Positions 16,183 through 24,344 of a DNA stretch of 36,530 nucleotides are shown one piece after another (within the stretch, counting starts at the first letter, position 1; every line of letters starts with the position of its first letter). The translations under genes were made by a program, and so were the position numbers. The notes beneath the pieces are model-generated. The model saw only the letters and a program-made list of their open reading frames with translations, was not told where the DNA came from and searched no databases. The DNA comes from Reyranella soli. Lineage in GTDB: Bacteria; Pseudomonadota; Alphaproteobacteria; Reyranellales; Reyranellaceae. The stretch lies in the NCBI RefSeq assembly GCF_007992495.1, contig NZ_BKAJ01000141.1, positions 1 to 36,530 on the forward strand, written 5' to 3'.

Positions 16183-17612
16183 GGTCGTGTCCCAGGTGGT
16201 GGTGTAACTGGCGGGAGCAAGGCCGCGAGCGAGCGCGCTTTCCATTAGCGCTGTAGCGAGGGAGCGGCCTTGCGGCGGTCATCGGCGATTTCCGGGTTAG
16301 GGTCGGGTTGCGAAGACCAACTCAGGACCTGAGGACACCACCGATGACCAACGAGATGATGAACCTGCGGACGCTCGTGGAGAAGGCCCCCGACGCCGAT
16401 GTCTTGCGCGAGATGATCGGCTTTGCGGCTGAGCGGCTGATGGAACTCGAGATCGGCGCCTTGACCGGCGCGGGCCACGGCGAGAGAGTCTGAACCGGTT
16501 GGTGCAGCGCAACGGCTATCGGGACCGGGACTGGGAAACACGGGCCGGCACGGTCGAGTTGCGCATCCCCCGGCTGCGCCGCGGCAGCTACTTCCCGGGC
16601 TTCCTCGAGCCGCGGCGGATGGCCGAGAAGGCGCTGACCGCGGTGATCCAGGAGGCCTACATCCAGGGCGTCTCGACCCGCTCGGTCGACGATCTGGTTA
16701 AGGCCATGGGCATGAGCGGCATCTCCAAGAGCCAGGTATCGAGGCTGTGTGAGGAGATCGACCAGCGGGTGAAGGCCTTCCTCGACCGGCCGATCGAGGG
16801 CGACTGGCCGTATCTGTGGATCGACGCCACCTACCTGAAGGTCCGCCAGGCCGCCGCATCGTGTCGGTCGCCGTCATTGTCGCCGTCGGCGTCAACACCG
16901 ACGGCCGGCGCGAGGTGCTGGGCATGGATATCGGCCCGTCCGAGGCCGAGACCTTTTGGACCGCCTTCCTCAGGAAGCTGGCGAGGCGCGGCCTGCGTGG
17001 CGTCAAGCTGGTGATCTCCGATGCCCACGAAGGTATCAAGGCTGCCGTCTCCAAGATCCTCACCGCCACCTGGCAGCGCTGCCGCGTCCACTTCATGCGT
17101 AACGTCCTGGCTCACGCCGGCCGCAGCGGCCGACGGGTCGTCTCCGCCTTCATCGCCACCGCCTTCGCCCACAACGACGCCAAGGCCACCAAGCAGCAGT
17201 GGCGACGCGTCGCCGACCAGCTCAGGCCCAAGGTGCCGAAGCTGGCCGCCCTAATGGACGAAGCCGAGACCGACGTGCTGGCTTACATGAGCTTCCCAGC
17301 CCAGCACCGTGCCAAGCTGCACTCCACCAACCCTATCGAACGGCCGATCGGCGAGATCAAGAGACGCACCGAGGTCGTCGGCATCTTCCCCAACGAGGCC
17401 GCCATCGTCCGACTCGTCGGCGCCGTCCTGCTCGAACAGAACGACGAATGGGCCGTCCAGCGCGCCCGTTACATCACTCTGGAAAGCTTCGCTCCCGTCA
17501 GCGATGATCCTCTCGTCGGGCTGCCTGCTGCGGCAGCCTGATCGATCCCGGCTCTCGCCCGAGATCCTCGTAGTGACTAACCGTCAGCTACACCACGCCG
17601 CGGGGCACGATC
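16183..17612 (+). mobile_element. complete IS256-family insertion sequence with terminal inverted repeats
   Basis: A 1430-bp element. Its left end GGTCGTGTCCC and the reverse complement of its right end GATCGTGCCCC begin imperfect inverted repeats of about 33 bp, which also share GTGGTGTA and GCGG/ACGG blocks further in. It is flanked by the 8-bp duplication TGCGTACC. The single gene encodes a DDE transposase broken by two single-base deletions, so the element is structurally whole but needs a transposase from elsewhere to move. Confidence 0.9.
16344..17541 (+). pseudogene. IS256-family transposase with two frameshifts
   Basis: A mutator/IS256-type transposase of about 400 residues in three frames. 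Frame one runs from ATG 16344 (MTNEMMNLRTLVEKAPDADV) to GAGHGE. A missing A near 16480 shifts it; restoring it gives GEKSLNRLVQRNGYRDRDW. Frame two carries the first catalytic aspartate (YLWIDATYLKVRQ). A missing base near 16850 shifts it again to IVSVAVIVAVGV, with the second aspartate in VISDAHEGIKAA and the glutamate in STNPIERPIGEIKRR. All three DDE residues survive, so only the two indels inactivate it. Confidence 0.9.
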
Positions 17613-17620
17613 TGCGTACC
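17613..17620. repeat. 8-bp target-site duplication, right copy (TGCGTACC)
   Basis: Matches the left copy exactly, so the element has not recombined with another copy since insertion. Confidence 0.85.
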
Positions 17621-17715
17621 TATTCATCGAAAGTGTGACAAACCGACTCGGCGGGCTCGCGCCCGTTGGGCATTGTCATCTCGGATACTTCTACGAGCAC
17701 GGATTGGGGGGAGAG

Positions 17716-18075
17716 TTGTCTGACATCAGGCGCAAACCTTCGTCATTCGAAGAGTACTGGCTAGCGTCGAAGGCTTGGGAGCGCATGGGCCTGCAGCTTG
17801 GCGCTGCCCGGGCTTTGGCGAACGCAGGTTTTCTCAAGGTGGATGATCTCTACTCAGCTCGTGCTTTGGAACTGGCGAGAATCCCAAGGGTGGGCCGCAA
17901 AAGCCTCGCTATTTTGTGTGGATTCATGAGCCGAGCGCAGGAGCAGCAACTTCGCCCCCTCCGCGAGGGCGTCGGACAATCTTGCCCCATGGTCGCCCCG
18001 CGGACCGTCTCCCTAAACGAGGACAGTGGCGAGCGACATCCCCCTTCCCTGAGGATAGTGGTTTCCAATTCCTAA
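17716..18075 (+). CDS. small protein with RNA polymerase alpha-CTD-like helix-hairpin-helix
   Basis: A protein of about 119 residues. Residues about 34-73 read ARALANAGFLKVDDLYSARA and then LELARIPRVGRKSLAILCGF. This matches the C-terminal domain of RNA polymerase alpha (pattern 'cLxxAgI..i.dLv..te.eLl.ipn.GrkSl.EI'), including the helix-hairpin-helix GRKSL that contacts the UP element and activators. The N-terminal 30 residues (DIRRKPSSFEEYWLASKAWE) are helical and the last 40 look disordered. The TTG at 17716 is chosen because GGGGGGAGAG directly precedes it; the frame extends upstream to the edge of the IS256 element without support. A DNA- or RNA-polymerase-binding role is inferred from the fold. 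Confidence 0.6.
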   Translation: MSDIRRKPSSFEEYWLASKAWERMGLQLGAARALANAGFLKVDDLYSARALELARIPRVGRKSLAILCGFMSRAQEQQLRPLREGVGQSCPMVAPRTVSLNEDSGERHPPSLRIVVSNS

Positions 18076-18178
18076 CTATCGTCTCGATGAGGGCGACGGA
18101 AATTCCAGACTAAGAAATAGATTATCAGGGTTATTATTTCACGCGCAGGAACGGTTTGGTCTCTATGCGGAGGGTCTG

Positions 18179-18512
18179 TCACAGGTACCCAAAAGAAGGG
18201 CGCATGGCTGGCGTCGAGACGCTCTCTATCTTTGCCGGCCAGTGTGAAAGCAGCTGCGGCTTGTTGAGATAACTGCCGTCAAAATTGGCCAAATCGGCGA
18301 GTCGCTCTCTGTTAACTACGTTGATGGTGCGTCCCTTCGACAGGATATTTAGCTGGCGAAGCTTCTGGAAGGTGAGATTGATGTGGACGATCAAAAGTCC
18401 TGCCGCATCCGCCAGATCCATTTGGATCAGCGGAGTGGTTGCGTCGTTGATGCCGACCGCCTTCCCGTCGAGCCAAGGCCCTGCCGCCCCGATCAGTTTG
18501 CAAACTGATCAT
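18179..18512 (-). pseudogene. Crp/Fnr-family regulator, internally deleted copy
   Basis: From ATG 18512 (MISLQTDRGG) the gene passes straight into the DNA-binding region of its paralogue at 27336. About 470 bp coding for the cyclic-nucleotide-binding-like sensor domain are gone. An extra G after the join (GAAGGCGG for GAAGCGG) puts the start and the HTH in different frames. The HTH frame reads MDLADAAGLLIVHINLTFQK and LNILSKGRTINVVNRERLAD. Two arginines of the paralogue's recognition helix and flank (HINRTFQELRR) are changed here to leucine or glutamine. It is certainly not a functional full-length regulator. Confidence 0.8.
18491..18510. repeat. perfect 20-bp palindrome at the start of the deleted Crp/Fnr copy
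   Basis: GATCAGTTTG followed by its exact reverse complement. In the intact paralogue (28132-28152) the same place is an imperfect inverted repeat of 21 bp with three mismatches and one extra central base. All differences fall in one arm. Confidence 0.85.
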
Positions 18513-18873
18513 GTGCAACGCTCAAAAAGGCACACCAGAAGAACATGCGCCTCGCGCACTGTCGAGACGAGCATCTCGAATCCCGGCCGGCACTGTTGCC
18601 ACCCTCGCTGACGATCTTATTGTTGAGATCCCGCGGCGCTGCCGCGCGACCTCAGGCTACGCGCGGCCGATCCGTAGGCCGAATACAGCTCGGACACTCG
18701 GCGGCAGCACCTCATTGTCCTGATTGAAGCAACCCCACGGTCGAGCAGAGACGCGACACCGCATCTTGCTGTTAGGTTAGAGGTTGGCCTCCAGCCTGAC
18801 AGATACAGGTGTGACCAGATTCTGGAGGCGAGGCGGGCCTGCCCGGCTGCCGCCTTGAATAGGAACGCGCGAT

Positions 18874-19442
18874 GTGCCCGACGTAGTCCTGGTGGATGAC
18901 GACGAACACTATCGGGAAGTGCTATCCGCAGGCTTGGCCGACCGGGGTTTCTCGGTGTCATGCTTCGCAATGCGCCTGCTTTGCTCGAGGCACTGACCAA
19001 TGGCATTGACGCGCAAATAGCATTGCTCCACTGGGCCCTCCCGGAAATGTCAGGGCTTGAGTTGCTGGGCGCCCTGAGAGAGCGCGGGGTTCGGACTGCC
19101 GGTCTGGTACCCCAGAAATCACAAAGCGACGAAGTTGCCATTGGGACGATGCACATGATTGGAAGCACCGTCGCAAGGTGCAGACCGGCAGCCATTGACC
19201 TTACGTCCCGTCAGTACACCGCCCGAGTGGTCGAGGAGGGGCGTTATCTGGCCGGGATGAGCCGATCAAGCAGGACTAACGCAAATCAAGCGGCCCGAGA
19301 GCCATACTACAGTCTTCGGTCGCCTCACGGGAATGAAGTCGCGCGCCGGCAGCTTGATGATGATGTAGCCGAGGCAGCCGCAGACGCGTGGTGGGTAGGC
19401 GCTGCCATAGGTGGGACCACCGCCGCCTTGACGGTGTTGTGA
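18874..19442 (+). pseudogene. response regulator receiver gene, frameshifted, phosphoacceptor replaced
   Basis: From a GTG at 18874 the frame reads VPDVVLVDDDEHYREVLSAG, a standard receiver start with the acidic triplet. After GFSVSCFA a frameshift near 18960 moves it to APALLEALTNGIDAQIALLH and WALPEMSGLELLGALRERGV. The site where receivers have aspartate (LLDW-x-LPxMSG) here is LLHW, so the phosphoacceptor is histidine. The rest (RQYTARVVEEGRYLAG to the end) has no recognised output domain. It is an inactive remnant of an atypical regulator, such as those paired with hybrid kinases. Confidence 0.65.
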
Positions 19443-19555
19443 GAAAGCCCAATGGCCGCACCGGCTCGGGTACGCGACGTGACCGGCGGGTGTTCGAAAC
19501 GCGGTCAATTCGCCTCTCACAGGCATTGCCTCTCGCGGGTCACGCCACCGTCAGC

Positions 19556-21652
19556 CTAGCGGCACTGAATGGTGGCCGAAAAATCCCGGCCGTTCGGTCC
19601 GGCCCGGCCCGAGATGCTGAGGACGTTGCCCTCGATCCGACCCGTCATCAGCGCGGTGAAGCGCCGGTTGACATTGGTCTGTGTACCGATACCGTTGTAG
19701 GTGACGCGAACGTTGCCGTCGGCGTCAATACTGCCAGCGAAGCTCTGCAGCTCGCCCGTAGCCTGAGACGTCCAGTTGCCCGAGATCACGCCGTTGGTGA
19801 TCATCGTACTTGCGCTCCAGCAGCTCGCCGGAAATCCCTGGTAGGCGCCGCGGCACCATTGCGCCCGGTGGGTGCCCTCGCACGACGTCACCACCTTGGC
19901 CGTCGCAGCCGCTTGCGGCTGCGCGGCGGTTGACTTGCGCAGATCCTCGTCCTGGCGAGTGAGCGCCGGGGCGGCCTCGCGTAGCAGGGCCGCCTGGGTC
20001 TCCGCCGTAAAATATCCGGTCGCGGCGCGACCGGCCTTTCTCTGCCAAGCGGCGACCATTTCGCGCGACCGCGCGCCGAACACGCCATCGCTGCCGCCTG
20101 TGGGGAATCCCAACGCCGCAAGCGCGGCCTGGATGCGCTGGCGGTCGGCCTGGCTGAGGCGTAGCACCGCCTCTGCGTCTTCGGCTGCCTTGGGGTCGGC
20201 CTCCTCAGCCTTGCGCCGCGCCGCCGCCTCGGCTGCCGCCCTACTGCGGGCTTCGGCTTCGGCCTGCTGCCGAGCCGCGGCCGCCGCCGCGAGTTCAGCC
20301 GCAGCCTGGCGTTTGGCCTCCTCGGCCGCCTGGCGGCGGGCACCCTCCTCAGCCTCCTTCTGGCGCACTTCGTCCTCGATCCTGCGCCGCAAGGCCGCCT
20401 CCTCGTCCACCTTGCGCCGTACCTCGGCTTCAGCGCGCAGGCGGGAGGCCTCTTCGAGTGCTGCCTGCTGGGCGCGTCTCGCCTCTTCGAGCTGCTCCTG
20501 GGCGCGGTCCGGCGCCGCCGCCGCAACGGCTGGCGGTGCAGAAGCCTGCGCGGCCGATGATGATGATGGGACTTGGCCCGCGGGAGGCGACCCGATGGCG
20601 AACCAACCTGCCACTGTCGCCAGGCAGAGGGCCGCAACGCCTGCAACCAGCATCGCCAAACGACGATTGCGCGGCGGCGGCACGGCCAGAGAAGCGGCTG
20701 GCGTGGCGGTTGGGGCGAGCGCGGTCGTGGTGACCGGGGGCGCATGAGCCATGAAGATGGTGGCTGCCGCACCGCCGTCGGCGTCGGGCGCGGACAGGGA
20801 TCTCCGCCACTCCACGATCGATTGCGGGCGTTCGAGGGCGCGCACGGCGAGGCCGGCGTCGATGCCGGCCAGTAGCGCTCGTGGAAAGGTGAGCCTGCTG
20901 TCGGCGAGCGGTGTGTAGGTGTCTTCGATGACGCGGTCGATCGCGTTAGGCGGCGTGCAGCCGGTGATTGCGTGATGAATCGTGGCAGCGAGACCGTATA
21001 TGTCGGTCCACGGGCCCTGCTTGGCGGCGGTGAACTGCTCGGCTGCCGCGTAGCCCGGCGTGAAGATCGCGGTCATCGCCTGCGAGCGTCCAACTACGGC
21101 GGTGCGCGAGGCACCGAAATCGATCAGGACGGGGCGCCCCTCGCCATCGATCAGGATGTTGCTGGGCTTGATGTCGCGATGGAGGAAGCCCGCCCCGTGG
21201 ACCTGCTCGAGCCCGTCGAGCAGGGTCCATAGGATCCTGTCGAGGCCCGCGGCGTCGATGGCCCCCTGTTGCTCGAGCTGCTCCAGCAGGGTGCGCCCAC
21301 GCACCAGCTCCATGACAAGATATGCCGTGCCGTGGGCCTCGAGGAAGTCGTGGACCTGTACGACGCCCGGCACCCGATGAAACGACGCCAGCGTGCGTCC
21401 CTCGGCGATGAACCGGTCGCGGCCCCAGGCGAAGTCGGGAGCCGCGCTGCCGGATCGTGGCACCACGGTCGTGCCGTCCTGCCGAATCGCCAGGGCGGCC
21501 GGCAGATATTCCTTGATCGCAACTTCGCGCCCGAGATCGGTGTCGAGGGCGCGGTACGTAATGCCGAAGCTACCCTGCCCCAGCACGGAGACGATGCGGT
21601 ACCGGCCGACGCGCTGGTCAGGCCGCAGCGAAACAAAGTCGTCCTCGCTCAA
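19556..21652 (-). CDS. transmembrane serine/threonine protein kinase with peptidoglycan-binding domain
   Basis: A 698-residue Hanks-type kinase. Residues 18-290 hold the kinase domain: glycine loop VLGQGSFG, catalytic lysine K47 in VAIKEYLP, HRDIKPSN (158-165) and DFG (178-180) in LIDFGASR, all intact. A membrane segment spans about 331-353. A charged alanine-rich coiled coil runs about 382-493, followed by a PG_binding_1 domain (about 499-556, SDGVFGARSREMVAAWQ) and a beta-rich C-terminal domain with four cysteines. The kinase is cytoplasmic and the rest periplasmic, so it probably couples the state of the cell wall to phosphorylation. The TTG start at 21652 is chosen because GGGGAG lies upstream and the domain begins soon after; the longer frame adds 42 unlikely residues. 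Confidence 0.85.
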   Translation of the reverse strand: MSEDDFVSLRPDQRVGRYRIVSVLGQGSFGITYRALDTDLGREVAIKEYLPAALAIRQDGTTVVPRSGSAAPDFAWGRDRFIAEGRTLASFHRVPGVVQVHDFLEAHGTAYLVMELVRGRTLLEQLEQQGAIDAAGLDRILWTLLDGLEQVHGAGFLHRDIKPSNILIDGEGRPVLIDFGASRTAVVGRSQAMTAIFTPGYAAAEQFTAAKQGPWTDIYGLAATIHHAITGCTPPNAIDRVIEDTYTPLADSRLTFPRALLAGIDAGLAVRALERPQSIVEWRRSLSAPDADGGAAATIFMAHAPPVTTTALAPTATPAASLAVPPPRNRRLAMLVAGVAALCLATVAGWFAIGSPPAGQVPSSSSAAQASAPPAVAAAAPDRAQEQLEEARRAQQAALEEASRLRAEAEVRRKVDEEAALRRRIEDEVRQKEAEEGARRQAAEEAKRQAAAELAAAAAARQQAEAEARSRAAAEAAARRKAEEADPKAAEDAEAVLRLSQADRQRIQAALAALGFPTGGSDGVFGARSREMVAAWQRKAGRAATGYFTAETQAALLREAAPALTRQDEDLRKSTAAQPQAAATAKVVTSCEGTHRAQWCRGAYQGFPASCWSASTMITNGVISGNWTSQATGELQSFAGSIDADGNVRVTYNGIGTQTNVNRRFTALMTGRIEGNVLSISGRAGPNGRDFSATIQCR

Positions 21653-21779
21653 ACCCCGCTCTCCCCGCAGGCTGCACCGAATCGAACGGAAGCAATCTAG
21701 GCGCCGAATAGTCAAGTGCGCATCGTGGGATGGCAAGCGCTGACGCGATCCAGGCGGGCGACCGGCGTCATACTGCACT

Positions 21780-22165
21780 CTTTGGACAGCGGGTTGCGTC
21801 AGCCGTATCTGGCCGCGAAAAGCCCGCGACGATCGAGATATTGTAAATTACCATACCTCGGCGAACTTCAATCGTGCGGCGCTGGCCACGAGATGATCGG
21901 AGGCGATCGACGCGCATGCGTCGTCAGCAAGCTTGACGCGATCAGAGGCAATTCGCCGGCTGACCGAGCCAGGCTTGAGGCGACGGCCGCAGTAACCCCG
22001 CCCTACTACGGAGCCGTCACGGTGGGAGGCATGCCAGTAGCCCACCAAAGTCAAAATCCGACTCACAGCGATGGGGCGTCCTGCTATCGAGATGTGGGAG
22101 ACGGGTCTCGCCGACGCCCAAAGGCGTTTGATCTGCGCCTTGCAGCGATTTGACTGCTAGAATGG
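21780..22165. other. stretch without a supported gene
   Basis: Upstream region of the kinase gene and of the small gene at 22170. Only short unsupported frames are present. No promoter was recognised with confidence. Confidence 0.4.
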
Positions 22166-22169
22166 CGGG

Positions 22170-22361
22170 ATGAACCGCAGAACCCAAAAGGCCGAAACCC
22201 AGGTGCAGCGTCTGGAAGAGAACATCGCTTTTCAGCAGCAGATGATTGCGAAGCTGGATCAAGGTGGCCACGATGTGCGGGCGGCAAGGATGATTTTGAA
22301 ACGCCTTAAGGCGCAGCTCGCCAAACTCGTTGGCGAGCGGGATCTGGCGAAGCGCTCCTAG
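22170..22361 (+). CDS. small helical protein, paralogue of the fragment at 34601
   Basis: A 63-residue, almost fully helical protein: KAETQVQRLEENIAFQQQMI, then AKLDQGGHDVRAARMILKRL and a helix rich in Lys and Arg. GGCGGG lies just before the ATG. The middle is repeated with high identity at 34601, and the 30 bp coding for GGHDVRAARM are identical in the two copies. Short coiled-coil proteins with this G-x-D-V-x-x-A-x-x-x-L pattern are frequent in rhizobia, with no known role. Confidence 0.65.
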   Translation: MNRRTQKAETQVQRLEENIAFQQQMIAKLDQGGHDVRAARMILKRLKAQLAKLVGERDLAKRS

Positions 22362-22468
22362 TGCTGCATATTGCTGACGTGTTGCAGGGGTAGTCGCTAT
22401 TGCCGCGTGAAACGCAGAACACACCAGTGCTCCACAGTTCTAGGCCGCCACAAGGTTCGGCGGAACCC

Positions 22469-22499
22469 ATAAGAGGTAACCCCGCTGATAAGAGGTAAC
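22469..22499 (+). repeat. tandem repeat of ATAAGAGGTAAC, period 19 bp
   Basis: Two exact copies of the 12-mer at 22469-22480 and 22488-22499. They end 58 bp before the GTG of the small gene at 22558. The spacing of almost two helical turns puts both on the same face of the DNA. A variant in opposite orientation occurs at 23006-23017. Confidence 0.55.
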
Positions 22500-22557
22500 A
22501 GCGCCTCAGTCGATCGCCAATCTGTCAAGATTGGCTGGCGAATTTCGGGAGGGCACG

Positions 22558-22776
22558 GTGCAAGACAGCCAACTCTTCGAATTGAGTCCGCGGGAAACGA
22601 CGGCGCTAATTCAAATTTCCAATGCAGGAGGCATTAGGGCGGGGAGCGTTTCGGAAGATGATCTGAGCCGCTTGTATTCGCTCGGCCTTGTTGAGCAGCG
22701 AGGGTTATCAATGGGTCTCACTGCAATAGGTATGCAGGCGGTCGCGCGGGTGCGGCGAGATGCCTCCGCTCGATAG
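22558..22776 (+). CDS. small winged-helix-like protein
   Basis: A 72-residue protein: QDSQLFELSPRETTALIQIS, then SVSEDDLSRLYSLGLVEQRG and LSMGLTAIGMQAVARVRRD. The order 'helix, DDLSRLYSLGLVE, wing, LTxxG' is that of a small winged-helix domain. The GTG is preferred over an upstream in-frame TTG, since GGGAGGG lies 4-5 nt before it. The tandem 12-mer upstream is a natural operator candidate, perhaps for the product itself. Confidence 0.6.
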   Translation: MQDSQLFELSPRETTALIQISNAGGIRAGSVSEDDLSRLYSLGLVEQRGLSMGLTAIGMQAVARVRRDASAR

Positions 22777-23255
22777 AGACTCTCGGATGGAAGGACATCC
22801 GTTACCTGCGAAGTTGGTTTAGGGCCGTGCACCAAGCTCGATGTTGACATTCACTTCACGGCCGGCCGGCCGGCGGCGGATGTGGAATTTCAGCACGTTT
22901 TGAACTGCACGGATGTCCGCGCTCTTGCAGTCTGACCCAGCAGGCCCGTGAGAGCCTCCGCTTAAGGCCGCCGCACTCCGTAACCGTGGAGCCGGAACCG
23001 CTCGTTTAACCTCTTATCCTTGCACGGCGCTCACAGGCCAGAAAGACGCCACGCATTTGCGTTGCTAGTGCCGAGGTCTCAGCCTTCGGCTCTGCAATGA
23101 AGAGCATGCAGGCGCTACAGCAAGGAAGTGCTGCAATGAACGGCTGCCGATTGCCAGCCACTCTCGCCTCTGAATTGCACATCCAGAATATCCGCCCTGA
23201 TCTGGCCGCGGCCGCCGCCCGTTCACCCAACAGAAAGACGTCGAGAGACTGAGTA
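22777..23255. other. stretch without a supported gene
   Basis: One minus-strand frame reads ADIRAVQNVLKFHIRRRPAG and ends NVNIELGARP, with no start codon; it may be a 3' remnant. The rest holds the inverted AAGAGGTTAA motif and nothing else that I can identify. Confidence 0.35.
23006..23017 (-). promoter_or_regulatory. variant of the ATAAGAGGTAAC motif, opposite orientation
   Basis: Reads ATAAGAGGTTAA on the minus strand. It matches the tandem repeat at 22469 at ten of twelve positions or so. Confidence 0.3.
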
Positions 23256-23258
23256 TTC

Positions 23259-23627
23259 CTACTTGCAAGGCCACGCCTGTCTCATCGCAGCTATCGCCAA
23301 TTGCCGAAAGTCCTCATCCAGATGCGATAGGCTACTTTCGAGGTAGGCTACAACGACTTGGACTGCCTCTCCCGCAGTGACATCATTAGGAAAACAGAAC
23401 TGATGGCGTGGCAGGAGTAACGGGCCTACTCCGACAAGGGCGCTTACTGCTCCAACGCAATAGGTTGCACTCGCTACCTCTCTATCAGTGCGCGGCCCTC
23501 GGACCACCAATTGACATCTGGCTAAGTAATCATACCCACTTTGACCACCATAGTCGTTGCCCGATCCACACGCTAATAGTGCCAACGACATGCCTAGCAT
23601 CGAAAGAATGCGAATCTTGCCCCGCAC
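23259..23627 (-). CDS. Rap1a/Tai-like immunity lipoprotein, orphan
   Basis: A 122-residue protein. A lipobox (SLALLACGSG) marks a lipoprotein, then 'YDYLARCQLVV', 'SATYCVGAVSALV', 'FCFPNDVTAGEAVQVVVAYL' and the end 'AAMRQAWPCK'. The four mature cysteines and the FC-x-P-xxVT-x-x-E-A pattern fit Rap1a/Tai proteins. In characterised cases these are periplasmic antidotes to amidase effectors of type VI secretion. No amidase or secretion gene is visible nearby, so it is an orphan that may protect against neighbours' toxins or have taken on another role. GGGGGG lies upstream of the listed GTG; an ATG at the lipobox is possible. Confidence 0.75.
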   Translation of the reverse strand: MRGKIRILSMLGMSLALLACGSGNDYGGQSGYDYLARCQLVVRGPRTDREVASATYCVGAVSALVGVGPLLLPRHQFCFPNDVTAGEAVQVVVAYLESSLSHLDEDFRQLAIAAMRQAWPCK

Positions 23628-24340
23628 AGTATGCCCCCCGAAAGTCTGCCAAATCTTACCGCGTGGGGGGCACCATGAAGCAGCGTCGACGCATACAGCA
23701 GGAGCGGATCTGAGTTCTTTCGAGGTACCGCCACGGCGAAGCGGCCGCTAGCAGGCCCGGCTAGGTCGACCAGGCGCATGCGTCGAATCCTGCGATCACG
23801 CGGCAGGCAATCCTTCAGCGCCGATGGCGCATAGTTGCCCATCAGTTGCTCCAGAGGCGAACGTTTGTTCTTCGCCAAGCGCAATACGATTGCGATATTC
23901 CCAGTGATGCGCTCCCTGTCGGTCCGCCGACCTCAGATGATGCGCGGACAAAGGACGCTACTGGGGTTCGTGAGGACGGCGCCACAGCCACGGTTAGTCA
24001 CAGCCGATCGATTTCATATTTTCAGTGTTGTCACAAGTTGGGTAATACAGTCGGCAGCGAGAAGTAAATCTCGATTTGCCGTCCCACACAGCCCACCCGA
24101 AGGCCACAGCCCGACGGTCCCAAACATCAGCCGCAGGCTTTCCACAGTTGGGCGGGCTGCGGTTGCCTTCGTGGAAGCGACACCGCCAATGTATTAAGCC
24201 CAGCTACCCCCTCTTAGATACGCGGTACCCTCCTTTTCTAACACCGCCGCGTTAGAGGCTTGCTACTAGTCGTGACCCGTACGATTCCCCAACGGGACTA
24301 GCTTCCAGCCTTTCATCACCACCGGCGCGGGCGAGGTCGA
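23628..24340. other. stretch without a supported gene
   Basis: Open frames of 96-120 codons exist on each strand; the minus-strand one includes AIVLRLAKNKRSPLEQLMGN, which looks protein-like, but it has no start or known relative. This may be decayed coding DNA. Confidence 0.35.
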
Positions 24341-24344
24341 TTGC

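Larger units (their letters stand above)
18176..18765. repeat. duplicated unit carrying the deleted Crp/Fnr copy and its upstream region
   Basis: Homologous to 27336-28425. It includes the gene remnant and about 250 bp of upstream DNA, ending at a shared ATTGTCCTGATTGAAGCAA followed by a similar stretch of about 35 bp. The two copies differ by scattered substitutions and one internal deletion of about 470 bp in this copy. Confidence 0.8.

Noticed and set aside
16245..17172. Minus-strand frames within the IS256 element
   Set aside because: Shadows of the transposase gene, whose DDE motifs fix the coding strand.
19872..20772. Open frames of about 290 codons on both strands inside the kinase gene
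   Set aside because: Shadows of the alanine- and arginine-rich coiled-coil region of the kinase; low complexity.
22860..22880. CGGCCGGC-rich tract
   Set aside because: Simple GC repeat, part of a possible coding remnant; no evidence for a function.
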